A DNA stretch of 64,000 bases from Bacteriovoracaceae bacterium (GCA_947441615.1 CANEUH010000013.1:1-64000); one strand, 5' to 3'. Positions 1 through 7,919 are shown, counted from the stretch's first letter. Notes: generated by a model not told the origin, from the sequence alone. Made by a program: numbers and translations.

Positions 1-2
1 AG

Positions 3-1085
3 TATTTTCAACAGGGGTTAAGCCTGATTGCCAGAGAGAAAACTCATGGTGCATTTTCGCCAGTTTTTTTAGCAAAGTTAAATTTAATATTAGATCTTTA
101 CTTTATAAACAAATTAAATCCTGTAGATATTTCTCATGAATTAAAAGGTTTAATAAAAAATGAATCCTCTGAATTATCCTCAATGCCATTTATCAATTCT
201 GGAAATAACGAAGGGTCGAATCAGTTAAATGATTTTTTGACTCAAAAAGGCGAAGATAAGTCCGTTTTTTTTCCTCTGAACAAAGATTTTAAATTTACAC
301 CAACAAAAATGTTGGTCAGCTTAGGAGTCGTTGGAATTCTCATGGTGTTTGACGAGCCTATAATGAATTTTGTTCAAAGAAACAAAGAAGCTGGCATCAT
401 GGATGAAATAGCTAATTATGGGAATCATTTTGGAGAAATCAGTGGGCTCATGCCCCTTGTCTTGGGTACCTTAGGATATGGTCTTGTCTTCGACAGTAAT
501 AAATCTAAAAATGCAGCGATTTCATCAATAGGTGCAGCCGTTCTAGGTCAACTTGTTGTCGAAACTTTAAAATCGGCAACGCATAGAAGTCGACCTGAGG
601 CCGGGGTAGGACCTTTTGATTTTAAAGGCTTCGGACTAGGTTCTGATAATACTTCATTTCCATCGGGACACTCGGCCGCTGCCTGGTCTGTTGCAAGCGT
701 CTTTGCTGAGGAATTCGGGGATGAATATAAGTGGGCACCCGCTGCCGCCTATGGACTTGCCGCTATCACTTCATACTCGCGTATGAACAAGAATAAGCAT
801 TGGGCGAGCGATGTCGTTATGGGTGCTTTAGTGGGGTATGTTGCAGGCAAAATTTTTCATAAATTTTATAGAGAAACATTTAAAAATCGGACAGAAAATA
901 TATCCGTTACGCCCATAATTGGTTCAATGAACGGATTAAAAGTAGTGATTAGTGAAAAAATGTATGCAGATCTTAAAAAGTACCCGCTGGATATTCTTTA
1001 TCGCTACCAAAAATCTGTACTTTTGAATGCAAGCAGGGATCTAAAATATTTAGATAATATCTATATCGATGTTTACCTGGATTAA
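3..1085 (+). CDS. PAP2-family membrane-associated phosphatase, 5' end cut by window edge
   Basis: The frame is open without a stop from base 3, so the first ATG in the window (183) is probably internal and the true N terminus lies outside. Numbering from that Met, the three PAP2 acid-phosphatase motifs are intact: K-x6-RP (130-138), PSGH (160-163) and SR-x5-H-x3-D (199-210), which supply the phosphate-binding Lys/Arg and the catalytic His pair. Hydrophobic stretches near 42-60, 88-104 and 112-127 fit a membrane enzyme. Such proteins remove phosphate from lipid phosphates such as phosphatidate or undecaprenyl pyrophosphate; which substrate applies here is not visible. About 75 residues follow the last motif, longer than the usual tail. 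Confidence 0.88.
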   Translation, partial: YFQQGLSLIAREKTHGAFSPVFLAKLNLILDLYFINKLNPVDISHELKGLIKNESSELSSMPFINSGNNEGSNQLNDFLTQKGEDKSVFFPLNKDFKFTPTKMLVSLGVVGILMVFDEPIMNFVQRNKEAGIMDEIANYGNHFGEISGLMPLVLGTLGYGLVFDSNKSKNAAISSIGAAVLGQLVVETLKSATHRSRPEAGVGPFDFKGFGLGSDNTSFPSGHSAAAWSVASVFAEEFGDEYKWAPAAAYGLAAITSYSRMNKNKHWASDVVMGALVGYVAGKIFHKFYRETFKNRTENISVTPIIGSMNGLKVVISEKMYADLKKYPLDILYRYQKSVLLNASRDLKYLDNIYIDVYLD

Positions 1086-1317
1086 GAGTAGCTAATTGGT
1101 CAGAATCTTTTTCTAGACGAGTTTGTTAAAAAATGAGTGATTAAGACCGTAAGTCACTCGAATGTCTTTCTCAAGAAAAGAAGCAGGACTGGATGTGAAT
1201 GAAAAAGTGACGGGAGTTATTCTTCGTGCGGAGAAGCTTTTTGCAAAAAGTGCAACCAAACTGAGAATGTAGTGAATTTTTAGTCAATATTATTAACAAT
1301 TTGAGACGGTAAGACAT

Positions 1318-1352
1318 AAAAAAAGGGAGCCCCTGCTTGGCTCCCTTCTTTT
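1318..1352 (-). terminator. intrinsic terminator, strongest on minus strand
   Basis: GGGAGCC (1325-1331) and GGCTCCC (1339-1345) form a perfect 7-bp stem with a 7-nt loop. On the minus strand it is followed by seven U. On the plus strand the tail is TTCTTTT, so it may also stop read-through from the PAP2 gene. Confidence 0.8.
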
Positions 1353-1391
1353 CGGCATCTTGCCTTTGAGAGTGACATCCTGTCACATCTT
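1318..1391 (-). ncRNA. candidate small RNA with CsrA-type GGA hairpin
   Basis: On the minus strand a promoter-like TATAAT lies just upstream and a strong intrinsic terminator ends the unit, giving about 74 nt with no ORF. The predicted RNA has three stem-loops: GTGACA-GGA-TGTCAC (1372-1386), GGCA-AGA-TGCC, and the terminator. The first hairpin shows ACAGGATGT with GGA in the loop, matching the CsrA/RsmA high-affinity consensus (ACA and UGU paired, GGA exposed). That suggests a CsrA-binding RNA. Only one ideal site is present, fewer than in the classical sponges CsrB/RsmY. Inference from sequence only. Confidence 0.5.
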
Positions 1392-1397
1392 ACTTTT

Positions 1398-1425
1398 ATT
1401 ATACCCAAACTTTTTTTTGTACAAA
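1398..1425 (-). promoter_or_regulatory. sigma70-type promoter for the small RNA candidate
   Basis: Read on the minus strand there is a perfect -10 TATAAT (1403-1398) with a -35-like TTGTAC or TTTGTA at 1425-1419, spaced 15-16 bp and separated by a run of eight A. The predicted start is about 1391-1393. The next protein-coding sequence to the left on this strand is more than a kilobase away on the wrong strand, so the promoter seems to serve only the small RNA. Confidence 0.5.
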
Positions 1426-1569
1426 GAAAAATATCATGAGGAAAGTTTTTCCAAGCGAATCTGTTTAACAAATGAAAGAACTTCTCAACATTTCATCTCT
1501 CATTGGCCTACAATAGAAAGGCAGAAAGATTTAACGTACTGAAACTTTAAGATTACTGGAGTAAATCAC

Positions 1570-1893
1570 ATGAGTAGCCGATCCCCGAGATCAGGAAAAA
1601 AAATTTTCAGATCAACCTTCACTTATTTTATTCCGGCCCCTCCTTTGAGGAAAAATGGCTACAGAGAAATCGAGTTTGATAAAATTATGAGAGGAATTTT
1701 TGAGAGTGGTTTTGAATTAGAGTCTCTTCAAAGCCAATCTTCACCTAATGGAGTTTTTTTAATTGGTGTTTTAAAAACTCATCAGAAAAAAATCTATGAT
1801 TCAGATAAATCTCAAGATTTACATGAACGATTTAGGTTGTCCCACACTCACTCTTCGCCAGATATTATTTTAGATGAGGAAGAAAATGTATAA
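1570..1893 (+). CDS. hypothetical small protein
   Basis: 107 residues, not recognised. It starts at an ATG preceded by GGAG at good distance. There is no signal peptide or membrane helix; the N terminus is basic (Ser/Arg/Lys) and the C terminus acidic (DEEEN). The gene overlaps the ATG of the following lipoprotein gene by 8 bases, so the two are probably translationally coupled and may act together. A region around residues 15-70 alternates hydrophobic residues in a way compatible with a small alpha/beta fold, but no family can be named. Confidence 0.6.
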   Translation: MSSRSPRSGKKIFRSTFTYFIPAPPLRKNGYREIEFDKIMRGIFESGFELESLQSQSSPNGVFLIGVLKTHQKKIYDSDKSQDLHERFRLSHTHSSPDIILDEEENV

Positions 1894-3139
1894 ACTGGCC
1901 TTCATTCTTTTACTGAGTTCTTGTTCTTTTCTGATTGATAAGATCGAAACTCCCTTGGTTAAGACCTCGCATGAGTCAATGTATAAAGACTCACCTGCAA
2001 CCTTTTGCCCGGTCGAGAAAAACATTCAAACTCAATTAACTGGATCGGACAATCAGTCTCAAGCTCTGTACCTGGAATTAATCAAGAATGCTGGACCAAG
2101 TCTCGATTTTCTAGATCATTTTGCCCTTTGGAATCTTATTCAGTTCTCAATTAGACCTGATCAATCCTCACCCACTTCTAGACTCCAAGTTTTTATGGAA
2201 TTAGATGGAAAAAGTCATTATTTTGATTTTTTCTCTGAAGAACCAAAAGATCAATACCCATTTTTTTATGGTTTAGAGTGGATCCTAGCAAAATTTGGAA
2301 AAAAAAGATCACTTGAATATTACGCCTTACTTATTAATAAAAATCTTGGGAATAAGATTAAAATTAATAAAGAATTTGAATTATTTCTTGTGAAGAATCT
2401 CCCTTCTCTTAAAGGGAATACTGAGCTCTCACCCTATTATTTTAGAGGAGCAGATGTTTTAAAAGAAAATGAGACTTCTCCCTTCATTGATTATTTAAAG
2501 CTAGTTAGTCTTTATCGACAAAATAAAAACAAACAAAAAATTATTGTAAACACTTCTTTAATTCCTTTTACGACAGAGAAAGGATCCGTAGGAAAGTGTA
2601 ACTATGATTTCAATCTTTATCTTAATTCTATTTATCTCATCGATAAGGTCCTACCGATTGGAAATATTTATGGAATATCCCAAGGTAAGTCAGCGTTCCT
2701 TTCATCTTCTTCTCAAAAATTAGAATCGATTGAGTCTCTTCATGGGACTTCATTATTTAAGGGAGAATCAAAGGTTCGAAGCTCTGCTGCTTGTTTAATT
2801 GAAAATGATGGTTCTAAGATTTGGGCGTTCTCTAATCAAAGTAGAGACCCCGGACAGCACTTATTTCAACTCGTGAGATATGGACTCGCAAGAAGCCAAA
2901 AGACGATTGAAGTAGATAAACTCATTAGGCACTCAAGACATCTGTTCCTTTCAGATCCAACAAGGCTAATCATAGAGTCCAACAGAAGCTCAAAGGATCA
3001 AATTGAAAATCTCCTTAAATTCCCACTGCCCATTTATAATGCAGAAAAATTAGGCAACATTTGGTCCTACACGCAATTTAAGGAAGGGAATCGATTTATT
3101 ATAGATGATAGAAACCCTGGAAGCTTTTCGTGTCAGTAA
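1886..3139 (+). CDS. hypothetical lipoprotein
   Basis: 417 residues from the ATG at 1886. A start 12 bases earlier (1874) is possible but would place charged residues before the signal, and AGGA sits about 5 bases before 1886. The N terminus [13 protein letters not shown] is a typical lipoprotein signal with Cys at position 13. The rest has no recognised domain; it is rich in Lys and Ser with long alternating charged and hydrophobic stretches. It follows the 107-residue gene with an 8-base overlap, and the next gene starts within its last codons, so the three probably form one transcript. Confidence 0.65.
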   Translation: MYKLAFILLLSSCSFLIDKIETPLVKTSHESMYKDSPATFCPVEKNIQTQLTGSDNQSQALYLELIKNAGPSLDFLDHFALWNLIQFSIRPDQSSPTSRLQVFMELDGKSHYFDFFSEEPKDQYPFFYGLEWILAKFGKKRSLEYYALLINKNLGNKIKINKEFELFLVKNLPSLKGNTELSPYYFRGADVLKENETSPFIDYLKLVSLYRQNKNKQKIIVNTSLIPFTTEKGSVGKCNYDFNLYLNSIYLIDKVLPIGNIYGISQGKSAFLSSSSQKLESIESLHGTSLFKGESKVRSSAACLIENDGSKIWAFSNQSRDPGQHLFQLVRYGLARSQKTIEVDKLIRHSRHLFLSDPTRLIIESNRSSKDQIENLLKFPLPIYNAEKLGNIWSYTQFKEGNRFIIDDRNPGSFSCQ

Positions 3140-3378
3140 TTACGATTGTCGGTCTCGCCTCAAAAACGACAAGAGATCTTCCTGTTAGACCTTTTGAACT
3201 CTCCGATAATTTACTGAAATGGCTTCGAAAAAATGGAGTTACAGTCGCTTCATCATGTGACGGTGAGGGTGTTTGCAAAAAATGTTCGATTCAAAATGAT
3301 TGGCTCAGTTGTAAACTGACGCTCAAGGAGTTTCTTGAGCGTCAGCAAGATGGGAAAATTTTTGTGAGTTATCTCTAG
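3130..3378 (+). CDS. short [2Fe-2S] ferredoxin-like protein
   Basis: 82 residues from a GTG start with GGAAG about 6 bases upstream, overlapping the previous stop by 10 bases. The pattern C-x5-C-x2-C (SCDGEGVCKKC, residues 43-53) is the ligand loop of adrenodoxin/plant-type [2Fe-2S] domains, and LSC supplies a fourth Cys. In normal ferredoxins that last Cys lies about 30 residues later; here it is about 9 residues on, so the fold is shortened or the cluster unusual. The upstream part (ELSDNLLKWLRKNGVTVASSC) fits the beta-hairpin and helix before the loop. Role unknown. Confidence 0.6.
   Translation: MSVITIVGLASKTTRDLPVRPFELSDNLLKWLRKNGVTVASSCDGEGVCKKCSIQNDWLSCKLTLKEFLERQQDGKIFVSYL
3316..3345. 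repeat. perfect 12-bp inverted repeat inside the ferredoxin-like gene
   Basis: CTGACGCTCAAG (3316-3327) and CTTGAGCGTCAG (3334-3345) are perfect reverse complements with a 6-nt spacer, close to the 3' end of the coding region. It encodes LTLKEFLERQ. In RNA this would be a strong hairpin about 10 nt before a G-A-T-rich stretch ending in five T, so it could act as an early terminator or stabiliser. Confidence 0.75.
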
Positions 3379-4103
3379 AGGCTTTTAAATCCACCACGGC
3401 CAGTGATGAAGTAACTATCAACCTGGCTATTAGCAACCATAATTGAACTGACTGTGTACTCCATGAGTATTGTAGCCCCGGCCACAGGATAGGTCTTCGT
3501 TCCTTGGTTTTGAATTCCGCCAAGTTTCATCGTCGCTGTGAAATCAAAACCAAAAAGTGTTCTCACGTTTTCAGGCACAATTTGAACAGCAGTGAGGTAA
3601 GCACCTTTACCGTCATAAGATCCGTTATAAGAATAAATGATGCTGTAGCGGTAAGAAACAACAGTCATGCCATAAAGATTCTCATAATCAATCTGATAAG
3701 TTCTTTTTACAGGTGCACTCCACCCTTCTGTATCTAGCATATCAACGGCTGCACCATTCACCCTTGGAATAACACTGATGGGAGCATAAGTTGAAGTATT
3801 TGATGGTTTCCCCTTAATCACGAGGCGATAGATATCTTCTCCTAGAGCAACGAGGTCTCTAGCGACAGAAATCACTTTACCCACTCGCTCAGTTCTACTT
3901 GGCTGACCATCTTGTGGTAACCCCTCAGGATTGATGGATCTTTCTTGAATAGTATTCAATTGACTTTGACCTAGAATCACTCTTTCAACTTCAGAAACTT
4001 TCATTTTCGAAATCGTATAGTGCTTCTTATCTATATTCGCTCGAACACTTGTTACTCCAAGTAGTACAGACACGAATAAGATCTTATTAAGATTCAAACC
4101 CAT
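3375..4103 (-). CDS. hypothetical secreted protein
   Basis: 242 residues with an N-terminal signal peptide (KILFVSVLLGVTSVRA, cleavage likely before NID). AAAGGGGG precedes the ATG. The mature part has a Gln/Ser-rich linker, then a beta-rich region with many Tyr and Val (residues 130-235) that may be a beta-sandwich or small barrel. No family recognised. It converges on the ferredoxin-like gene with a 4-base overlap. Expression is probably from the 4104-4338 intergenic region, which it shares divergently with the nuclease gene. Confidence 0.6.
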   Translation of the reverse strand: MGLNLNKILFVSVLLGVTSVRANIDKKHYTISKMKVSEVERVILGQSQLNTIQERSINPEGLPQDGQPSRTERVGKVISVARDLVALGEDIYRLVIKGKPSNTSTYAPISVIPRVNGAAVDMLDTEGWSAPVKRTYQIDYENLYGMTVVSYRYSIIYSYNGSYDGKGAYLTAVQIVPENVRTLFGFDFTATMKLGGIQNQGTKTYPVAGATILMEYTVSSIMVANSQVDSYFITGRGGFKSL

Positions 4104-4200
4104 TTTTCCCCCTTTGGTTCTGAATGGGCCCTAAAGACCACACTCCGACCTACAAAGTCAAATTGCTGACACCATAGACCCTGTAAAAACTCTATGCTGC

Positions 4201-4245
4201 GTGTAGCCATTGCTACACTATGCTGAAAATTCAGTGTTTTTTTTC
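4201..4245 (+). terminator. two consecutive hairpins followed by a T run
   Basis: GTGTAGC-CATT-GCTACAC (4201-4218) is a perfect 7-bp stem, followed by CTGAA-AA-TTCAG and then eight T. Read on the plus strand the second hairpin plus T run looks like an intrinsic terminator, but no gene on that strand lies just upstream, so it could close a short RNA or be a transcription-blocking insulator before the nuclease promoter. Confidence 0.4.
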
Positions 4246-4275
4246 TTGTCAACGATTCAGATCGTTCAGTAGTAT
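4246..4275 (+). promoter_or_regulatory. promoter with operator-like dyad in the spacer
   Basis: TTGTCA (-35) and TAGTAT (-10) are 18 bp apart. The spacer contains a perfect dyad AACGAT-TCAG-ATCGTT (4251-4266), a position where a bound repressor would block RNA polymerase. The start site would be near 4282, about 57 bases before the nuclease gene. Confidence 0.4.
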
Positions 4276-4338
4276 TAGCCCTCCTAACATAAGTAAGACT
4301 TATACGTAGCTTAATGTAACCTAATACAAGGACGCTTC

Positions 4339-5238
4339 ATGAGATTCTCTATCCTGGCCCTCTCTCTCCTAACTTCTCTGTCGGTAAAAGCATTCACTAT
4401 CGGGGCCTATAATATTAGAAATTTTGACTACGATGAACGTTACAAAATTAGAACCAATAAAACTGAACTCGCCTCTATCCTTAATAACCTTCAAGCTGAT
4501 GTCTTAAGTGTTGAAGAAATCAATAATACTGCTGAATGGGACAAGTTTGTTCAATCTAAAATGCCTGGATACGATACAGAAGTGTCTCGTTGTGGTGGTG
4601 CCCACGGTCAAAGACTTGGCTTTCTTTATAACAAAAGTACAGTTGAGCTTCTAAGCTTTAATGAAGATTTAAGCATTAGTGAGCCAGGCGGCCAGGGGGC
4701 TTGTGATTCTGGTTCTCGTCCACTTGCAATTGGGTTATTTAGAATCAAATCAACTGGTCAAAAATTTTATGGCATGACGACTCACCTGAAATCTGGCTCC
4801 CAAGGTGAATCGATAGATAAGAGAACGAAGCAATTTGAAATCATCAAAAAAATAGTCAAAGAACTTAAATCTAAGACAGGAGTTCAGGACTATTTTATTG
4901 CTGGCGATATGAATACAACTGAGTACCTTTCTAGAGGTCATGATTATAAAATTTTAACAAAGCTTGTATCTGAATTAGGCATGACTGACCTTTCTTCTAA
5001 CTTAAAATGTACTGCTTATTACTGGGGTGGAACTGATGATGGAATTGAAACTCCGTCTCTTTTGGATCACGTGATTGTAACTCAAGGTCTACTTAAGCTC
5101 AAAAGCAGAAACAGTGTTCAGGCCATGGCAACAGGCCACTGCCAAAGAGTGAGCTGCCGCGAAGTTCCAGTTCGAGAGCTCGGAGTGAGCTACGCATCAG
5201 TATCAGATCACTGCCCAGTGACTGCAACAATCCAATAA
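4339..5238 (+). CDS. secreted endonuclease/exonuclease/phosphatase-family protein (DNase I-like)
   Basis: 299 residues with a signal peptide (cleavage likely after SVKA). The order of motifs is that of the EEP superfamily: YNIRNF near 24, the metal-binding Glu in SVEEIN (58-63), the HL pair in TTHLKS (~148), GDMNT (~190, Asp/Asn), LLDHV (~236) and the C-terminal SDHCPV. These supply the Mg-dependent phosphodiesterase active site. Because it is exported, a role in degrading extracellular or prey DNA is likely but inferred. It has several Cys that could form disulfides after export. A separate promoter and a strong terminator make it monocistronic. Confidence 0.85.
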   Translation: MRFSILALSLLTSLSVKAFTIGAYNIRNFDYDERYKIRTNKTELASILNNLQADVLSVEEINNTAEWDKFVQSKMPGYDTEVSRCGGAHGQRLGFLYNKSTVELLSFNEDLSISEPGGQGACDSGSRPLAIGLFRIKSTGQKFYGMTTHLKSGSQGESIDKRTKQFEIIKKIVKELKSKTGVQDYFIAGDMNTTEYLSRGHDYKILTKLVSELGMTDLSSNLKCTAYYWGGTDDGIETPSLLDHVIVTQGLLKLKSRNSVQAMATGHCQRVSCREVPVRELGVSYASVSDHCPVTATIQ

Positions 5239-5245
5239 ATAAACG

Positions 5246-5273
5246 AAGGTCCCGAAAGGGACCTTTTCTTTTT
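5246..5273 (+). terminator. intrinsic terminator of the nuclease gene
   Basis: AAGGTCCC-GAAA-GGGACCTT, an 8-bp perfect stem with a GNRA tetraloop (5246-5265), followed by TTCTTTTT, 7 bases after the stop codon. Confidence 0.93.
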
Positions 5274-5310
5274 AAGACTCCCTCTATTAAAATACTCAAG
5301 AGGTTTAAGT

Positions 5311-5904
5311 ATGAAATATCTAAGTATTGATTTAGAGGCGACTGGTCTAGCAGAAAATTGTCAAATTATAGAATTTGCCATGATTCCCTTTGATACTCAG
5401 CTTAAGCGTCTCGAGGAGCCACTTGCCCGTTCAGTTTATATCCACTGTCCATCATTTGAAGATCTTCGTGACTCACTTGACCCCTGGGTTAGGGAACACA
5501 ATGAAAAGATCATCAGAAAGGCCCATTCTGAGGGACTTTTAATGAGTGAATTTAAGGAGTACTTAAAAAAGTATCTTGAGTCCCCAGAAGTTCGTTCATA
5601 TTTTGGTAATCAAAAAATTGTTCTTTTTGGAAAATCAATGACGGCGATTGATCTCCCATTCCTAAACCGCGATCTTGGTTGGGATTTTATGAGAAAATAC
5701 TTTCACCATAGAAATCTCGATCTCTCCGGGATTGGGTACTCACTCATCGACCTAGGTTTACTCCCAATGGGTATGGATTCTGGTTCAAATTTAATGAATT
5801 ACCTTAATATGGGTGAAGTTGCTCACACAGCTCTAGAGGATGCCAAAAATACCGCCATCATGTATTTAAAAATTCTAGATAAATTTGAAACGATGAAGTG
5901 TTAA
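5311..5904 (+). CDS. DEDDh 3'-5' exonuclease family protein
   Basis: 197 residues. Exo I motif IDLEATGL at 6-13 (Asp-x-Glu), an ExoII-like region GKSMTAIDLPFL around 110-121 and ExoIII H-x4-D (HTALED) near 170 give the four acidic residues plus His of the DnaQ-like fold. This family includes oligoribonuclease, exonuclease and DNA-polymerase proofreading subunits. The protein is a single domain of normal size without OB or BRCT parts, so the substrate cannot be assigned. It sits alone between a terminator and a convergent operon end (1 base apart). Confidence 0.8.
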   Translation: MKYLSIDLEATGLAENCQIIEFAMIPFDTQLKRLEEPLARSVYIHCPSFEDLRDSLDPWVREHNEKIIRKAHSEGLLMSEFKEYLKKYLESPEVRSYFGNQKIVLFGKSMTAIDLPFLNRDLGWDFMRKYFHHRNLDLSGIGYSLIDLGLLPMGMDSGSNLMNYLNMGEVAHTALEDAKNTAIMYLKILDKFETMKC

Positions 5905-6561
5905 TTACTTTCTTTTTGATTTTGAAAGATATTGAGCTGGGTTTCTTACTTTATTTTTAACTCGAATCTCAAAATGTAAATGAGGGCCCGTAGATCGACC
6001 CGTATTTCCCACTTCTGCAATCAGTTGACCCCGAGAAACTCTGTCCCCTTTATCCACTTTGTTCGACTTATTGTGAGCGTAGACAGTGAAGATGTCTTCA
6101 GTATGCGCAATCACAATCATATTTCCATAACCACGAATCCCGTTATCTGAATAGATCACCACTCCATCATCAACCGAAATAATAGGTGTTCCTTTAGGTG
6201 CCGGAATATCTACCCCATCATGATGCTTTCTTCCACGTGGGCCAAAATTTGAAGAGACTTTATAAAAATGAGGCACTGGCCACAGGAATCTTCCTCGCCC
6301 TAAGTCTCGATAATCCTCGATCACGTAGGTGTCCCTTAAAAAATAGGCTATTCCTACTTTAGAAGGGATGAAAATCCACTCTCCACCTTGAAAAGACTTA
6401 TCGGGATTATGGGCCTTAAGTTCATCCAATGTTACGCCATGATTTTTAGCAACTTTTTTTACTTGGCCTGAGGATTCAATATAAACGTACTTTCCACTCT
6501 TCATCGAAGAGCAAGACGAAAGAACAAGAATGAGAATAAAACTAGCGAAAATATTTAGCAT
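5905..6561 (-). CDS. M23 peptidase lipoprotein with LysM-like domain (NlpD/EnvC type)
   Basis: 218 residues. The lipoprotein signal ends at VLSSC (Cys about 17). A LysM-like segment (VKKVAKNHGVTLDELKAHN, about 34-52) would bind peptidoglycan. The C-terminal lysostaphin-fold domain has the Zn ligands H and D in HHDGVDI (~113-119) and the HLHF motif in GPHLHFEI (~195-202), so it looks catalytically complete, unlike the degenerate NlpD of E. coli. The gene overlaps surE by 20 bases at the end of a seven-gene operon. surE next to an NlpD-like gene is a common arrangement. Role: cell-wall cleavage during division or remodelling. Confidence 0.87.
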   Translation of the reverse strand: MLNIFASFILILVLSSCSSMKSGKYVYIESSGQVKKVAKNHGVTLDELKAHNPDKSFQGGEWIFIPSKVGIAYFLRDTYVIEDYRDLGRGRFLWPVPHFYKVSSNFGPRGRKHHDGVDIPAPKGTPIISVDDGVVIYSDNGIRGYGNMIVIAHTEDIFTVYAHNKSNKVDKGDRVSRGQLIAEVGNTGRSTGPHLHFEIRVKNKVRNPAQYLSKSKRK

Positions 6562-7318
6562 TAATCATCTCAACACATTTTAAAAGCTTGGAGTCATCTC
6601 TACCACGGCCATCAATTAAAGGATGGGGAGTAATAGAAATAAAGCCATCACTTATAGCTTGGCAGTCAGATTGCGGATTGTCATTAAATCCTTCATAATG
6701 ACCGGCAATCCAAAAATACTCCCTATTTCTAGCATCAATTCTAGCATGAATTTCTTCCGAATAACGCCTAAAACCAACCTCAGTGATTTTACATCCCTTA
6801 ATCTCCTTTAGAGGAAGATTAGGCACATTAATATTAATGAGATTTAAAGCCGGGCAAGTCAGATGAAGCCCACTTTCTAGACACCAGTTGATGAAGATAG
6901 CAGCACTTTGATACTTATGTTCTTCGTTTACAGCATTAAAGACGAGGCTGACTGCAATCGAGGGAATGTTATGAAAAGCGGCTTCTCTAGCAGCTGCAAT
7001 GGTACCGGAGTAATAGAGGTCCTGACCTAAATTTGCACCTCGATTAATTCCAGACACCACAACTTCTGGACGATTATTCTTCATCACATGCCCCACTCCC
7101 ATCAGGACACAATCCCCTGGAAATCCTGAGCAGCCATAAATATTGGGTTCTAATTTTTCAAGCCGAAGAGGTTTGTCTAAACTAATACTATGGCCAGTAG
7201 TGGATCTCTCTTCAAGGGGAGCAATAACTGTTGTTTCATAATTGGGTGATAGCTCTTGATAAAGACTCCTAATCCCTGGTGCCATGACTCCATCATCATT
7301 AGAAAGTAAAACTCTCAT
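6542..7318 (-). CDS. surE: 5'/3'-nucleotidase SurE
   Basis: 258 residues from the ATG at 7318, which gives the canonical start MRVLLSNDDG. A TTG 15 bases upstream is possible but unneeded; GGAG lies 9 bases before the ATG and the ATG overlaps the previous stop as ATGA. The metal-binding NDDG (7-10), the ERSTTGHS loop, a SGINRGANLG segment and the YSGTIAAAREA motif are all present. SurE removes phosphate from nucleoside 5'/3'-monophosphates and is linked to stress survival. Confidence 0.95.
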   Translation of the reverse strand: MRVLLSNDDGVMAPGIRSLYQELSPNYETTVIAPLEERSTTGHSISLDKPLRLEKLEPNIYGCSGFPGDCVLMGVGHVMKNNRPEVVVSGINRGANLGQDLYYSGTIAAAREAAFHNIPSIAVSLVFNAVNEEHKYQSAAIFINWCLESGLHLTCPALNLININVPNLPLKEIKGCKITEVGFRRYSEEIHARIDARNREYFWIAGHYEGFNDNPQSDCQAISDGFISITPHPLIDGRGRDDSKLLKCVEMINAKYFR

Positions 7319-7917
7319 GAAACTAAACTCCAAATTTTCATCCGATTTAATTTATCGAAATCAACATTTCTATAACTCTTTTCAACTTCTCTCGTTAACT
7401 CGATACTGAGTTTTAAATCTTGATCGAATTTAAGACCTAAACTTTGTTCAAAATTATTGGCATGGAGATAAACATCCAAATGTCTCGCCTCAATCATTTT
7501 CCAAACATCACTTTCATGAGCATAGAAATCCTGATAATCAATCGGAAGGAAAACACCTTTCAAGTGATTTAATTGAAGGATCTCTCTCCACTCAGAAACT
7601 GGATTAAACATCCAGTAAAAATCATCTAAGCGAGATAAATCACTTATTTGTGAATGGTCTCTAATGACAGTTGTAAACTTGAAAGGATAATTTTTTAAAA
7701 GATTTTTATAGGATTGAATGGTGTCAGGACTCTCTTTCGAAAAGATGAGAAAAAAATGATCCGAATGGGCAACATCCAAAACGGATTTGGCCCCAGATAT
7801 GGTCATAAAATTGAGACTCTGAGGTCTCAGATCAAAAGCAAATTCGTGAATCCCTAGATTTCTAAGATTGGTGAATGTTTTCTTGTCGTAAATGCCCTGG
7901 AATAAGAGATTTTTCAT
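7315..7917 (-). CDS. hypothetical protein, possible degenerate TrpF-like barrel
   Basis: 200 residues from the ATG at 7917 (a TTG two codons earlier overlaps the previous stop). The start KNLLFQGIYD followed by LRNLGIHEFAFDLRPQSLNF resembles the beginning of phosphoribosylanthranilate isomerase (K-I-C-G ... G-A-D ... F-x3-S-P-R), but the catalytic Cys is replaced (FQG) and the rest is too diverged for certainty. It directly follows an anthranilate/PABA synthase glutaminase gene, which supports some link to chorismate-derived amines. It could equally be an unrelated TIM-barrel protein. Confidence 0.5.
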   Translation of the reverse strand: MKNLLFQGIYDKKTFTNLRNLGIHEFAFDLRPQSLNFMTISGAKSVLDVAHSDHFFLIFSKESPDTIQSYKNLLKNYPFKFTTVIRDHSQISDLSRLDDFYWMFNPVSEWREILQLNHLKGVFLPIDYQDFYAHESDVWKMIEARHLDVYLHANNFEQSLGLKFDQDLKLSIELTREVEKSYRNVDFDKLNRMKIWSLVS

Positions 7918-7919
7918 TC

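Larger units (their letters stand above)
1086..1569. other. 484-bp intergenic region
   Basis: No convincing protein gene. Besides the small RNA unit it holds a hairpin GAGTGA/TCACTC (1135-1159) just after the PAP2 gene, a perfect 14-bp palindrome CTTTTTGCAAAAAG (1237-1250), and a plus-strand TACAAT (1509-1514) that could be the -10 of the next gene. Confidence 0.6.

Noticed and set aside
183-1085. ATG at 183 as the true start of the PAP2 gene
   Set aside because: The frame is open to the window edge with no ribosome-binding site before 183, so the gene is treated as 5'-partial.
1237-1250. Palindrome CTTTTTGCAAAAAG as a regulatory operator
   Set aside because: Perfect but isolated, not linked to any promoter; kept only as a note in the intergenic entry.
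1171-1542. Several short ORFs on both strands of the 1086-1569 gap
   Set aside because: They cross the terminator and the small RNA unit, lack ribosome-binding sites and have no protein-like composition.
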